From Spongiihabitans sp965206355 (GTDB taxonomy: Bacteria; Pseudomonadota; Gammaproteobacteria; Arenicellales; Poriferihabitantaceae), in the NCBI GenBank assembly GCA_965206355.1, contig OZ242212.1:496001-560000 (forward strand): a stretch of 64,000 nucleotides of DNA, written 5' to 3'. Below the pieces are notes generated by a model. That model was not told the origin of the DNA. It worked only from the letters and a program-made list of their open reading frames with translations, and did no database searches. The position numbers were made by a program, and so were the translations under genes. This document shows positions 46,279-55,715 of this stretch, in pieces (the stretch's first letter is position 1; each line of letters begins with the position of its first letter).

Positions 46279-47283
46279 ATGATGCCCGTTTCCAAATCCA
46301 CTATTAGCCCTATTGCTCATGCTCGATCTGTTATTGAGATTGAGGCAGCGGCAGTAACGGCGTTGCTTGATCGACTGGACGACCATTTTGATAACGCCTG
46401 TCACCTGATTCTGAACTGTCGCGGTCGGGTTGTGATTACTGGCATGGGCAAGTCGGGGCATATTGGTGGGAAAATAGCATCCACTCTGGCAAGTACTGGC
46501 ACGCCAGCATTCTTTGTTCATCCGGGTGAAGCAAGTCATGGCGATGTCGGTATGATTACCACCGATGATTTGGTGATTGCTATTTCCAACTCAGGTGAAA
46601 CCGCTGAATTGGTTGCCATTGTGCCTATCGTTAAGCGATGGGGGGTTAAGCTCATCAGCATGACTGGAAAGGTCAATTCAACACTGGCACAGCAGTCCGA
46701 TGCCTGTCTGAATGTCGGTGTTGATAAGGAGGCATGTCCGCATAATCTGGCCCCTACCGCAAGCACCACAGCCACATTGGTCATGGGCGATGCTCTGGCG
46801 GTGGTGCTACAAAGATTACGGGGTTTTTCTGCTCAGGATTTTGCACGCACGCACCCTGGAGGTATTCTGGGCAAACGTCTGCTTTTGTTTGCCCGAGATT
46901 TAATGCACACGGGTGAGCAATTACCATTGGTTGATAAAGATGCCACGATGGACACTCTGCTTTTGCAAATGACCTCGAAATCATTGGGCATGGTCGGTGT
47001 CGTAGACGGCGATGGTAAACTACTGGGGATGTTTACCGATGGTGATATTCGTCGGGGACTGGGTGAGGAAATCGATATTTATAACAGTAAGGCGAGCGAT
47101 TTAATGAGTACCGAGCCGTTTACAGTTCATCCGGATACGCTGGCAGAAGAAATTGTTAAGACCATGCGAGAATACGCACAACACGGACCACATGCGATTA
47201 ACGGTATGTTTGTGGTTGATGATGAACATCGCGTAGTCGGCGCACTGAACACCCATGATCTGCTCAGAGCAGGGGTCATCTGA
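46279..47283 (+). CDS. kdsD: D-arabinose-5-phosphate isomerase
   Basis: 334 residues from ATG 46279. An SIS domain (VVITGMGKSGHIGGKIASTL, then HPGEASHGDVGMITTDDLVI and AISNSGETAEL) is followed by two CBS domains (MFTDGDIRRGLGEE; VVGALNTHDLL). It makes arabinose-5-phosphate for KDO. The usual downstream kdsC is missing: the stop overlaps lptC directly (TGATG). Confidence 0.96.
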   Translation: MMPVSKSTISPIAHARSVIEIEAAAVTALLDRLDDHFDNACHLILNCRGRVVITGMGKSGHIGGKIASTLASTGTPAFFVHPGEASHGDVGMITTDDLVIAISNSGETAELVAIVPIVKRWGVKLISMTGKVNSTLAQQSDACLNVGVDKEACPHNLAPTASTTATLVMGDALAVVLQRLRGFSAQDFARTHPGGILGKRLLLFARDLMHTGEQLPLVDKDATMDTLLLQMTSKSLGMVGVVDGDGKLLGMFTDGDIRRGLGEEIDIYNSKASDLMSTEPFTVHPDTLAEEIVKTMREYAQHGPHAINGMFVVDDEHRVVGALNTHDLLRAGVI

Positions 47284-47729
47284 TGCAGATCAAGGACGCT
47301 ATTTGGGTTACTGTTGTTTTTCTGGGGCTGGGTATTTTGTCAATCTGGTTGCAGTTCGGGTTGTTAGTGACGGCGCATGACCGAGTTACCGAAAAGCGAC
47401 AAGACCAGTCCGATTATTATGACTATTATATTGAAAAATTTACCACAACGGCGACCGACAAGACCGGCAAGAAATATCAGATTAGTGCCGACCGTATGCT
47501 ACATTATCCAACCGAAGATCGCGCTTTGCTGGATAATCCGCATATCATTCAATATCATCCGCCAGGTGATTCGGTAAGAGCCCCCCAACATATTTATGCG
47601 CAATCCGGCTGGTTATACGATGACCAATCTACCGTATTGCTGACCGGCAATGTGCGTGTCATACAGCGTCAAGCCAATGGTGTGGCTACGGCAGCGGCGA
47701 AAAAAATGCGCATACATCTGAAAAAGTGA
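47283..47729 (+). CDS. lptC: LPS export protein LptC
   Basis: 148 residues. A single N-terminal TM helix (AIWVTVVFLGLGILSIWLQF) precedes a short LptC beta-jellyroll (YYIEKFTTTATDKTGKKYQI, SADRMLHYPTEDRALLDNP, STVLLTGNVRVIQ). It links LptBFG to LptA in the LPS bridge. Starts within the kdsD stop. Confidence 0.93.
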   Translation: MQIKDAIWVTVVFLGLGILSIWLQFGLLVTAHDRVTEKRQDQSDYYDYYIEKFTTTATDKTGKKYQISADRMLHYPTEDRALLDNPHIIQYHPPGDSVRAPQHIYAQSGWLYDDQSTVLLTGNVRVIQRQANGVATAAAKKMRIHLKK

Positions 47730-47738
47730 GGTGAAAAA

Positions 47739-47783
47739 ATGATTAGACTGGCGGTCATATTATACTGGGTGGCGAAAAGATGA
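47739..47783 (+). other. 15-codon mini-ORF: tandem duplicate of the lptA start
   Basis: Encodes MIRLAVILYWVAKR and stops in an ATGA overlap with the lptA ATG. It mirrors the lptA signal peptide start MIRLIVILFWV, with a 41-base offset between the two ATGs, so it appears to be a diverged local duplication. It could couple lptC and lptA translation or be neutral. Confidence 0.6.
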
Positions 47784-48310
47784 TCCGGCTGATAGTCATA
47801 TTATTCTGGGTGTTGTGCCAGTTCGCTTATGCGCTGGACAGCGATGTCAGGCAGCCTGCCACTTTAGAAGCGGATGATTTTGAAATAGATTTTAATACCG
47901 GCATCCGCATTTACCGGGGCAATGTCGTATTTCAGCAAGGTAGTTTACAATTGAATTGTCAGAAATTGACCACCTACTTGAATGACGACGACCAATTGGA
48001 TAAGGCGATCTGCCTGGGTAATCGGCATAATCCGGGTCGATTCAAGCAACGACCCGAACATCAGGAGCAAGACCTGACCGGGGTTGCAGGAGAGATTACT
48101 ATAGATCAGATTTCGCAGTTGGTCATGCTGCAAAATCGCGCTCAAGTGATTCAGGGCGATTTGACCATGAGCGGAAAAATAATTATCTATAACTTGTCCA
48201 CGCAGAAGGTCAGAGTGGCAAGTGGCGATGCTCAAGACAACCACAGCGTAACCGACAGACCAAGACTGGTTATACAGCCGGCAAAAAAGCGAGCGCGTGA
48301 ATCCGAATAA
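47780..48310 (+). CDS. lptA: LPS transport periplasmic protein LptA
   Basis: 176 residues with a signal peptide ending near QFAYA. The OstA/LptA beta-jellyroll is seen in QPATLEADDFEIDFNTGIRI, YRGNVVFQQGSLQLNCQKLT, GVAGEITIDQISQLVMLQNR and AQVIQGDLTMSG. It forms the periplasmic bridge for LPS. Between lptC and lptB as usual. Confidence 0.95.
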   Translation: MIRLIVILFWVLCQFAYALDSDVRQPATLEADDFEIDFNTGIRIYRGNVVFQQGSLQLNCQKLTTYLNDDDQLDKAICLGNRHNPGRFKQRPEHQEQDLTGVAGEITIDQISQLVMLQNRAQVIQGDLTMSGKIIIYNLSTQKVRVASGDAQDNHSVTDRPRLVIQPAKKRARESE

Positions 48311-48348
48311 CACTGCACCCTGCCGACTGTTTGATTATTGAGACCAGC

Positions 48349-49074
48349 ATGAAAACGTTGTCTGCCAGAGGGCTAGTCAAAAAGTACCGCAATACTGCCA
48401 TTGTTAATGGTGTTGATCTGAGTGTAGCCAACAATGAAATTGTTGGCTTGCTGGGCGCAAATGGTGCCGGTAAAACCACCTGTTTCAATATGGTTATCGG
48501 GCTGATACGCAATGATCAGGGTGCGATTTTTATTGATGCCGAAGACATTACCGATTTGCCCATGCACGAACGGGCGCGCAGAGGTATCGGCTATCTGCCA
48601 CAGGAGCATTCAGTATTTCGGAAACTCACTGCCGAACAAAATATTCTGGCAGTCCTCGAAGCCTCAGGAAAACACAGCAAAGCTAAGCAACGCCTGATTA
48701 GCCATAAATTGATGGATGAATTTGGCATCAGCCGACTTAAAAATAAACCGACCATACAGCTCTCTGGCGGCGAGCAACGACGTGTTGAAATTGCACGCGC
48801 ACTGGCACTTGAACCTGCCTTTATTTTGCTGGACGAGCCTTTTGCCGGCGTTGATCCAATTGCGGTCACAGATATTCAACGCATAATACGGTTGCTAAAA
48901 CAAAGAGAAATTGGCGTGTTAATCACCGATCACAATGTTCGGGAAACCTTGGGGATTTGTGATCGAGCGTATATTTTGCACCACGGCGAAGTGTTGATAG
49001 CCGGTACACCCAACATTCTGATGGCGGATGAAAGAGCCCGGGATGTCTATCTGGGCAGTGATTTCAGAATGTAA
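48349..49074 (+). CDS. lptB: LPS export ABC ATPase LptB
   Basis: 241 residues from ATG 48349, the E. coli length. LGANGAGKTTCFNMVIGLI is Walker A, YLPQEHSVFRKLTAEQNI the Q-loop region, IQLSGGEQRRVEIARALALE the ABC signature and Walker B side, and FILLDEPFAGVDPIAVTDIQ Walker B; the switch His is in VLITDHNVRETLGICDRAYI. It powers LptFG. A GCGGT/ACCGC hairpin without T-run follows the stop at 49080-49093. Confidence 0.97.
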   Translation: MKTLSARGLVKKYRNTAIVNGVDLSVANNEIVGLLGANGAGKTTCFNMVIGLIRNDQGAIFIDAEDITDLPMHERARRGIGYLPQEHSVFRKLTAEQNILAVLEASGKHSKAKQRLISHKLMDEFGISRLKNKPTIQLSGGEQRRVEIARALALEPAFILLDEPFAGVDPIAVTDIQRIIRLLKQREIGVLITDHNVRETLGICDRAYILHHGEVLIAGTPNILMADERARDVYLGSDFRM

Positions 49075-49227
49075 GGGCGGTGCAGACCGCTATGATGATG
49101 TTGAACTGAGACACTGACACGAACCTGAAACCACGAAAGTATAGCATGAAAACTCGATTATTATGTTTAAAGTAAACTCAAACGACATTTAACTGGAAAA
49201 TACCTGTTGGAGGAGAGGTTGTATGCT

Positions 49228-50787
49228 ATGAAACAAGCATTTGCTTTGCAACAAAGCCAGAAATTGACGATGGTGCCACAATTACAGCAGGCAATTAGGC
49301 TATTGCAGATGTCGGCAGGCGAATTGAGTGAAGCACTGCAAAATGCACATGAAACCAACCCTTTGTTGGAAATCAAAGAAGATAGCGAAGCGGCATTGGA
49401 TTTCAAGGAGGAAGAGGTTGGCGACAATTTTAATGCCGTGAATTGTGCACCGGATATTGCCGATGCTGAGGTGACAGTCCCCACCCCAATAGACCTCACG
49501 CAGACAGATTTGGCACAGCTTCAATTTGATCAGCTTGCTGATCCCGATAAGGCGATTTGGGACGATCCACAAAATTACGCCCCCGTTGATCAGAGGCTCG
49601 GGAACCAAAGAAGCAGCGATTATCGACAGCTATCCCAAAACAATCAGTTCGGTGATGCTGTCGGCTTTGAACAATCGGGCACTCAATTTGTCATCCCAGA
49701 AGCCCCCTCCACACTCCGGGAAGAGCTGGGCGCACAGGCGATTTTCCTGTTTACCGATGAAGATGAGCGGCGTATTGCCCACCATCTCATTCAAAACATC
49801 AATGAAGCTGGCTATATTGATGTCAGCTTGCAAGACATCGAGCAAACCTTGAATGCAGGCAAGGCGGTGGCTATGAAAGATATTAAACGGGTGTTGAAAA
49901 TACTGCAAAAACTGGATCCGGTTGGTGTTGCTGCCAGAGACCCCAAGGAATGTCTGCTATTGCAGTTGCAGGCAAAGGATACCAATTTACCTGGCTATCA
50001 AACTGCTCGGCAGATTATCAATCGGCACTTGCCGCTACTTGCCAACAAGGCATTTTGCAATCTCCGCAAACAGCTCGGCGTTAGCGAGCGCGAGTTGAAA
50101 CTTGCGGTGGCACTGATTCAGCAGCTCAACCCCCATCCCGGATACAGTGTCGGTCATTCGGTGGTTGACTATATTGTTGCCGATATTTTGGTCAAAAAGC
50201 AAGACGATCACTGGTACGCCAACCTGAATCCCCGAGTTTTACCAAAACTAACCATAAATCAGGACTATCAAAAGTTGCTTGACCGGAACGCCAGCGGTGA
50301 GTTCGATAGTATGAAAGAACAGTTACAACATGCACGATGGTTAATCAGTAATTTAGAAAAACGCCACCAGACCATACATGCTGTGGCAGAAGCGGTTGTC
50401 GAAAGGCAACAGGATTTCTTTCATTTTGGTGTTAAGAAAATGAAACCATTAACGCTAAATGATATTGCCCGTTCTTTGGGGATTCATGAATCAACGGTGT
50501 CGCGGGCGACTTCGGGTAAATATTTATCTGCACCGCAAGGCAATTTTGAGCTGAAGTATTTTTTCTCATCGCAGATTGAGACCACCGCAGGTGTTTCCGT
50601 TTCAGCGCTCGCCATTCAATCCACAATCAAACATATTGTTGACAGCGAATCACCAACCAAGCCGGTCAGCGATGAAAAAATGTGTGCGTTGCTGGCGAAA
50701 AAACATTACAAAATCGCCAGACGCACGGTCGCAAAATATCGCAAGAAAATGAATATTCCAGCCTCGTCCAAACGCAAGGCATTTTGA
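49228..50787 (+). CDS. rpoN: RNA polymerase sigma-54 factor
   Basis: 519 residues from ATG 49228, after a strong GGAGGAGAGG site. Region I is QSQKLTMVPQLQQAIRLLQM, which inhibits initiation until an AAA activator acts. Region II is acidic. The core-binding and HTH region includes LNDIARSLGIHESTVSRATS, and the RpoN box is ARRTVAKYR near the end. It directs nitrogen, flagellar or other -24/-12 promoters. It heads the hpf-ptsN block. Confidence 0.97.
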   Translation: MKQAFALQQSQKLTMVPQLQQAIRLLQMSAGELSEALQNAHETNPLLEIKEDSEAALDFKEEEVGDNFNAVNCAPDIADAEVTVPTPIDLTQTDLAQLQFDQLADPDKAIWDDPQNYAPVDQRLGNQRSSDYRQLSQNNQFGDAVGFEQSGTQFVIPEAPSTLREELGAQAIFLFTDEDERRIAHHLIQNINEAGYIDVSLQDIEQTLNAGKAVAMKDIKRVLKILQKLDPVGVAARDPKECLLLQLQAKDTNLPGYQTARQIINRHLPLLANKAFCNLRKQLGVSERELKLAVALIQQLNPHPGYSVGHSVVDYIVADILVKKQDDHWYANLNPRVLPKLTINQDYQKLLDRNASGEFDSMKEQLQHARWLISNLEKRHQTIHAVAEAVVERQQDFFHFGVKKMKPLTLNDIARSLGIHESTVSRATSGKYLSAPQGNFELKYFFSSQIETTAGVSVSALAIQSTIKHIVDSESPTKPVSDEKMCALLAKKHYKIARRTVAKYRKKMNIPASSKRKAF

Positions 50788-50995
50788 AGTCAAGACATTT
50801 TGTCTCTAACAATTTCCAAAATTAAGCATAAGGTCAGGTATTGCAGGCGGGTTGTTGTCGAGCAATGGCAACATCGTCAGGGGGTGAGTATGGCAGATAA
50901 TTAACTTATGCGCCGTCATAATTCAGACCATATTCAGGTTGACACCCAAAGTCGGCACACTCAACCATTCAATGACATCAAATTTTGGAGTATTT

Positions 50996-51319
50996 ATGCA
51001 AATCTCAATCAGTGGACATCATATGGAAATCACCGAGTCGTTACATCACCATGTTTCAGAAAAAGTAGAAAAAATAACCCGCCGTTTCGATCACGTCACC
51101 CGTACCAAAGTGGTGCTTCATGTCGAGAAAACACGCCATATTGCAGAAGCCACGGTCAATACAAAAGGTGCTATGATTCACGCTTCCAGTGAGGCGGAAA
51201 ATATGTACACAGCAATAGATTCTTTGGCACATAAGCTCGACCGACAAGTCATTAAGCATAAGGAGAAGCTAACCAACCACCACCGCAATGAAGATTCAAT
51301 AAAACAAATTCCTAAATGA
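50996..51319 (+). CDS. hpf: Ribosome hibernation promoting factor (short HPF)
   Basis: 107 residues from ATG 50996 after a TTGGAG site. ISISGHHMEITESLHHHVSE and KVEKITRRFDHVTRTKVVLH are the RaiA/HPF fold; the C-terminal dimerisation domain of long HPF is absent. It helps form 100S ribosomes in stationary phase. Conserved place after rpoN. Confidence 0.95.
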   Translation: MQISISGHHMEITESLHHHVSEKVEKITRRFDHVTRTKVVLHVEKTRHIAEATVNTKGAMIHASSEAENMYTAIDSLAHKLDRQVIKHKEKLTNHHRNEDSIKQIPK

Positions 51320-51326
51320 CCGACCT

Positions 51327-51851
51327 ATGATCAATGCTGTTCCAGATAAGACCGACAATAACAGTAAGCCACAAAGCCCTGCCCGTTGCGGATATCTGCA
51401 ACCAGATTTGGTGGTTGTGAACTCGAAAGTAGCCAGCCGAAAACGATTACTGGAACAATTTGCCGAGTTAATCGCTACCAGTGCGACCATCAATTCGGGT
51501 AACCGTGAAGCGCACCCGCAACGTGATCAGATATTCGCCATCTTGCATGAACGTGAGCGCTTGGGGAGTACCGCTCTCGGCAAGGGCATTGCACTCCCCC
51601 ATGGTCGCATTCAAGGGTTATCGCAACCAGTTATTGCCATTGCTAAATTGACCACTCCGATAGATTATGACTCACCTGATGACATACCAATCTGGCTGGC
51701 AGTGTGTTTATTGGTTCCAGCGCAAGCCCATGAAGCCCATTTGAATTTGCTCGCCACTCTGGCAGCCAAATTCAGTAACGATGATTTTGTTCGTGAGCTA
51801 CAAAAGGCCGTTTCGACCACCGAAATGTATAATCTATTTTCTGATATTTGA
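51327..51851 (+). CDS. ptsN: PTS nitrogen regulatory EIIA component
   Basis: 174 residues. The fructose-type EIIA fold is seen with ILHERERLGSTALGKGIALP followed by HGRI, where His is the phosphorylation site, and VCLLVPAQAHEAHLNLLATL. The N-terminus is about 20 residues longer than usual. It is the output protein of the nitrogen PTS and regulates potassium uptake and stress genes elsewhere. Confidence 0.95.
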   Translation: MINAVPDKTDNNSKPQSPARCGYLQPDLVVVNSKVASRKRLLEQFAELIATSATINSGNREAHPQRDQIFAILHERERLGSTALGKGIALPHGRIQGLSQPVIAIAKLTTPIDYDSPDDIPIWLAVCLLVPAQAHEAHLNLLATLAAKFSNDDFVRELQKAVSTTEMYNLFSDI

Positions 51852-51868
51852 AAGCGATTTAAGCGCGT

Positions 51869-52743
51869 ATGAATGCACCGAAACCGGAAAGCGGGGTCTC
51901 TCCCCAACAAGTGTCGGCAGAGCTAACAGATATTGAATGGCTGTGCCATACCAATAAGCTGATTCACGGTCAGCATCATGCGGTTGAGTTATTCGGCTTC
52001 CTTAACCCGCTAAGAGCGACTGCTATTGAACTGATAACTGAAACTGAACTTGAATGGATTTACGCGCAAACCGAACAATCGTTGTTGCAGTGTGCGGCAT
52101 TTAACGCCGAAAAGGTTGCGCTGGTTATATTGTGTGCAATAGGCAACCCGAATCCTGCTATGCGCCTGATTTGTAAAAAACATCGCATTGCCTGGCGCGG
52201 AGTCTGGCACGGGGTATTTCTTGCAGTTATGAATACTGGGGCATTAATAACTGGCGCAAGCGGTATCGACAAGAGTGAGGTCGCTATGGATTTACCGCAA
52301 CGTGGTACCAACTGGTTGCTGATGATGCTGCGAAAATTTACCGCAGTGGACAAAGCGAGCTTATTGGCGAATGCCCTATGTCGCTAAAAGACTATCTTGA
52401 AATTCGCGGTTTGGGCATCATCAATATATTAAAGATGTTTGGACTCTCGTCAGTACTCGACAGCTATCGCCTGCAACTGCCCATTAATCTTAAAGACTCC
52501 GGAAATTCTGCAATTCAAAAAGTTGAACGGCTTACGCCAAGCCTGATAGAGTGGGCACTGTTAGGGCTAAAAATACCCTGCCTGACCATGCTGGTTGCAC
52601 CGGGAAGAAACTTACTGGTGCTGATTACGGTGGCAGTGCAGAATCATTTGTTGCATATATCGGAGATTGACAGTAGCTCAGAATTTATACAGGCGCATGA
52701 TGCAGCAATGACTCTGTCAGCGATACGCAAAAGTGATGCCTAG
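51869..52743 (+). pseudogene. hprK: HPr kinase/phosphorylase broken by a one-base deletion
   Basis: Frame 1 (51869-52387) contains the HprK N-terminal domain and GVFLAVMNTGALITGASGID then KSE, the P-loop in which a Gly is replaced by Asp (family GxSGxGKS). At about 52306 a single base is missing: frame 1 runs into noise, whereas the next frame continues LVADDAAKIYRSGQSELIGE and CPMSLKDYLEIRGLGIINI, the HprK signature, up to 52743. The end reads GRNLLVLITVAVQNH, where GRNLxxLIE is usual. Thus both a frameshift and catalytic-site substitutions are present. HprK would phosphorylate HPr at Ser. Confidence 0.88.
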
Positions 52744-53620
52744 CCAATCCAGCGATGTCATTATTATCAGTGGTCTTTCCGGCTCTGGCAAAAGTGTTGC
52801 TCTGCGTTCTCTGGAAGACATTGGCTATTACTGCATTGACAACCTACCAGCAGTGCTATTGTTTGAATTGACCACTCAACTACTACAACATATCGACAGC
52901 TCCGACACCAATCTGTTACCCAGTGTTGCCGTCAGTATTGACTCCAGAAACAAGATTTTTTTGTCGGAATTTGATGCCACATTAGCTCGGCTGGAGGAAC
53001 ACGGCATCTATTATCGAATTTTGTTCCTGCAATCTGAAGAACAACAACTGCTTCAACGATATAGTGAAACCCGCAGAAGACACCCGCTTACTGATGACCA
53101 AACTCCGCTGATAGAGGGTCTTCGACTGGAATATGCCTTGTTGCGACCACTGCATGACCGTTCCGAGAAAGTGATTGATACCACAGACACCACCACACAT
53201 GAATTGCGCGGCTTGGTTCGGGATTTTGCCGGTGCCGGATTATCGTCTGCACCCTTGTTTTTGATCGAATCATTTGGATTTAAGTATGGCACGCCACGGG
53301 AAGCGGATTTTGTTTTTGATGTGCGCTGTTTGCCTAACCCCTATTGGCAGAAAAATTTAGCCCCGTTGACCGGTTTGAATGACTCGGTACAGCATTTTTT
53401 TGAAGGCAAACCTGCCGTTCAGGAAATGACTCTCGACATTTTCCACTTCATCAGTAAATGCTTGCCCGGTTTTGCTAATGAGAATCGTAGCTATATCACT
53501 GTGGCGATTGGTTGTACGGGTGGCCAACATCGTTCCGTTTATATTAGCGAACAACTGGAGCGTTTATTTTCCAAACAGGACATTATCGTTCAAGTCAGAC
53601 ATCGCGAATTAGTCAAGTGA
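52736..53620 (+). CDS. rapZ: RNase adapter protein RapZ
   Basis: 294 residues from ATG 52736 (GTG 52733 also possible), overlapping the end of hprK. VIIISGLSGSGKSVALRSLE is Walker A, GYYCIDNLPAVLL the next conserved block, FKYGTPREADFVFDVRCLPN and PYWQ typical of the family, and IAIGCTGGQHRSVYISEQL-like VAIGCTGGQHRSVYISEQLE ends it. It controls glmS sRNAs and cell-envelope precursor supply in enterics. Confidence 0.96.
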   Translation: MPSQSSDVIIISGLSGSGKSVALRSLEDIGYYCIDNLPAVLLFELTTQLLQHIDSSDTNLLPSVAVSIDSRNKIFLSEFDATLARLEEHGIYYRILFLQSEEQQLLQRYSETRRRHPLTDDQTPLIEGLRLEYALLRPLHDRSEKVIDTTDTTTHELRGLVRDFAGAGLSSAPLFLIESFGFKYGTPREADFVFDVRCLPNPYWQKNLAPLTGLNDSVQHFFEGKPAVQEMTLDIFHFISKCLPGFANENRSYITVAIGCTGGQHRSVYISEQLERLFSKQDIIVQVRHRELVK

Positions 53621-53627
53621 TAGCCAA

Positions 53628-53900
53628 ATGCGTGTAGAGAAACAAATCACCATCATCAATAAGCTGGGGCTACATGCTCGGGCTGCTGCCAAATTAGTAA
53701 AATTAAGTGCCGGTTTCGAGAGTGTCATCAAATTACATAATGCCAATAAACAGGTTGATGCGAAAAGCATTATGGGCGTACTGATGTTGGCAGCGACACA
53801 AGACACTGAACTCAAACTGGTTGCTGAAGGTGCAGATGCCGAACGGGCTGTCGTAGACATAGCCGCCTTATTTGCTGATTATTTTGGAGAAGGGGAATAG
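53628..53900 (+). CDS. HPr-type phosphocarrier (NPr)
   Basis: 90 residues. NKLGLHARAAAKLVKLSAGF has the phospho-His (His16), and KQVDAKSIMGVLMLAATQDT the regulatory Ser (Ser47) with its hydrophobic patch. It passes phosphate from EI to PtsN. The Ser target remains although the kinase gene next to it is broken. Confidence 0.96.
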   Translation: MRVEKQITIINKLGLHARAAAKLVKLSAGFESVIKLHNANKQVDAKSIMGVLMLAATQDTELKLVAEGADAERAVVDIAALFADYFGEGE

Positions 53901-53909
53901 GAGGGCTTA

Positions 53910-55634
53910 GTGTTTGCGTTGTATGGTAATGGTGTTGGTGCAGGTATCGCTATCGGAACGGCAAAAGTTATCTATCGACCGGGGCAGGAAATTGTCAAAT
54001 ACAACATTGAACCGGAACAGATTGAACAGGAGGTAGATCGACTTATCTGTGCTATAGAAAACGCGACCCGGGCACTGGAGACGATTAAAAAACAGCTCCC
54101 TAATCAAGGTGAGGTTAAAGCGGTTCTGGGAGCGCATTTGTTAATGTTGCAAGACCCGATGTTGAGCCGGCACCCCATCAGCGTCATCCGTAATCAGGGC
54201 ATCAACGCCGAAACGGCATTGCAACAACACGCCGACGCGCTTGAAAAAATATTCAGTGAGATTGATGATCCTTATCTAAGCGACAAATCAGCAGACGTTG
54301 CTCAGGTCATCAATCGCATACAAGGCGAGCTACTCGGTGAGCATGCTGACTTGAGCACACAGTTTGAAGGAAAACTTGATGACAAAATTATCGTTGCCAA
54401 TGATTTAATGCCAGCAGACACGCTGGAATTAAAAAAACATCGCATTGCTGCATTCATTACCCATCTCGGCGGACCGATTTCCCATACCGCGATATTCGCA
54501 CGCAGCATGAAAATTCCTGCCATAGTGGGTCTGCACGGTGCCATCCGCTACCTGCGTAGCGGCGATCTACTAATCATTGACGGCAAGCGCGGTATGGTGC
54601 TGGTTAATCCAGACGAAGCCGCTTTGACTAGCTACCGCCGCCGCCGCGAGAAAATTGTCAGGAGTATTCAGGCAATGGATGCCTTACTTGATGCTACCGC
54701 AGAAACGCTGGATGGCATACCAGTATTGTTAAATTCCAATATTGAATTGCCAGAAGAAATTTGGGAAAGTCGCTCTCAAAATGCTGCTGGAGTCGGTTTA
54801 TATCGTACCGAATTTCTGTATATGAACCGGCAAACTCTGCCCGATGAAGAAGAACAATATCAGATATATCGCCGTGTATTACAACAAGCCAATACGCCGG
54901 TAACGATTCGCACATTAGATTTGGGTGCCGACAAACAGGTTGATGGCGGCAGGGCCAGTAATACCCTGATTACTAATCCGGCATTGGGGCTACGGGCAAT
55001 TCGACTATGTTTGCATGATCTGAGTTTATTCAAGCCACAATTACGCGCAATTTATCGCGCCTCGGTACACGGCAAAACCAGACTGATGATACCGATGTTG
55101 TCAAACATTGATGAACTGGAGCAGTTGTTTATGTTGCTCGCTGAAGTACGACAAGAACTCACTAACCAGGGCTATGACTTTGACGCTGATATACCGATTG
55201 GTGGTATGGTGGAAGTCCCGGCAGCGGCGATTGTGGCAGACTTGTTTGCGGACAAGCTGGATTTTCTATCTATTGGTACCAATGACCTGATACAATACAC
55301 CCTCGCCATAGATCGTGTTGACGATGAAGTAAATTATTTGTATGACCCGTTGCATCCGTCAATATTGAGACTGATTAAAATAACCATTGATGCTGGAAAG
55401 GCGGCAAACATTCCGGTTTCCATGTGTGGCGAAATGGCAGGAAACATTGAATATACGCGTATGTTGCTGGGTATGGGGTTGCGTGATTTTAGTATGGTTC
55501 CGGCAATGCTTCTGCCCGTGAAACGACAAATTCGATTAACCGATACTGCCCGAATTGAACCGAAAATTAACCAATTACTAAAAACTGCCGATCAAAGAGT
55601 GGTGAAACAGTTGATTAGTGAAATAAACCGATAG
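53910..55634 (+). CDS. PTS enzyme I
   Basis: 574 residues from a GTG start 9 bp after the HPr gene. GGPISHTAIFARSMKIPAIV has the phospho-His, GLYRTEFLYMNR and the ARG-type LGADKQVDGG region follow, and DFLSIGTNDLIQYTLAIDRV is the signature 2. No GAF domain is present, so it is of the PtsI length (about 575) rather than the long PtsP. No sugar EIIB/C is nearby, so it probably serves the regulatory nitrogen PTS. Confidence 0.95.
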   Translation: MFALYGNGVGAGIAIGTAKVIYRPGQEIVKYNIEPEQIEQEVDRLICAIENATRALETIKKQLPNQGEVKAVLGAHLLMLQDPMLSRHPISVIRNQGINAETALQQHADALEKIFSEIDDPYLSDKSADVAQVINRIQGELLGEHADLSTQFEGKLDDKIIVANDLMPADTLELKKHRIAAFITHLGGPISHTAIFARSMKIPAIVGLHGAIRYLRSGDLLIIDGKRGMVLVNPDEAALTSYRRRREKIVRSIQAMDALLDATAETLDGIPVLLNSNIELPEEIWESRSQNAAGVGLYRTEFLYMNRQTLPDEEEQYQIYRRVLQQANTPVTIRTLDLGADKQVDGGRASNTLITNPALGLRAIRLCLHDLSLFKPQLRAIYRASVHGKTRLMIPMLSNIDELEQLFMLLAEVRQELTNQGYDFDADIPIGGMVEVPAAAIVADLFADKLDFLSIGTNDLIQYTLAIDRVDDEVNYLYDPLHPSILRLIKITIDAGKAANIPVSMCGEMAGNIEYTRMLLGMGLRDFSMVPAMLLPVKRQIRLTDTARIEPKINQLLKTADQRVVKQLISEINR

Positions 55635-55715
55635 CAGGAGCAGTTTTTAGGTAAAATTCTAGCGTTGCAACTTTGAACTCCAGAATCACCACACTGGAAA
55701 AACATCTAATATAAC

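Noticed and set aside
49080..49093. Hairpin GCGGT/ACCGC after lptB as terminator
   Set aside because: No T-run follows; transcription probably continues into rpoN.
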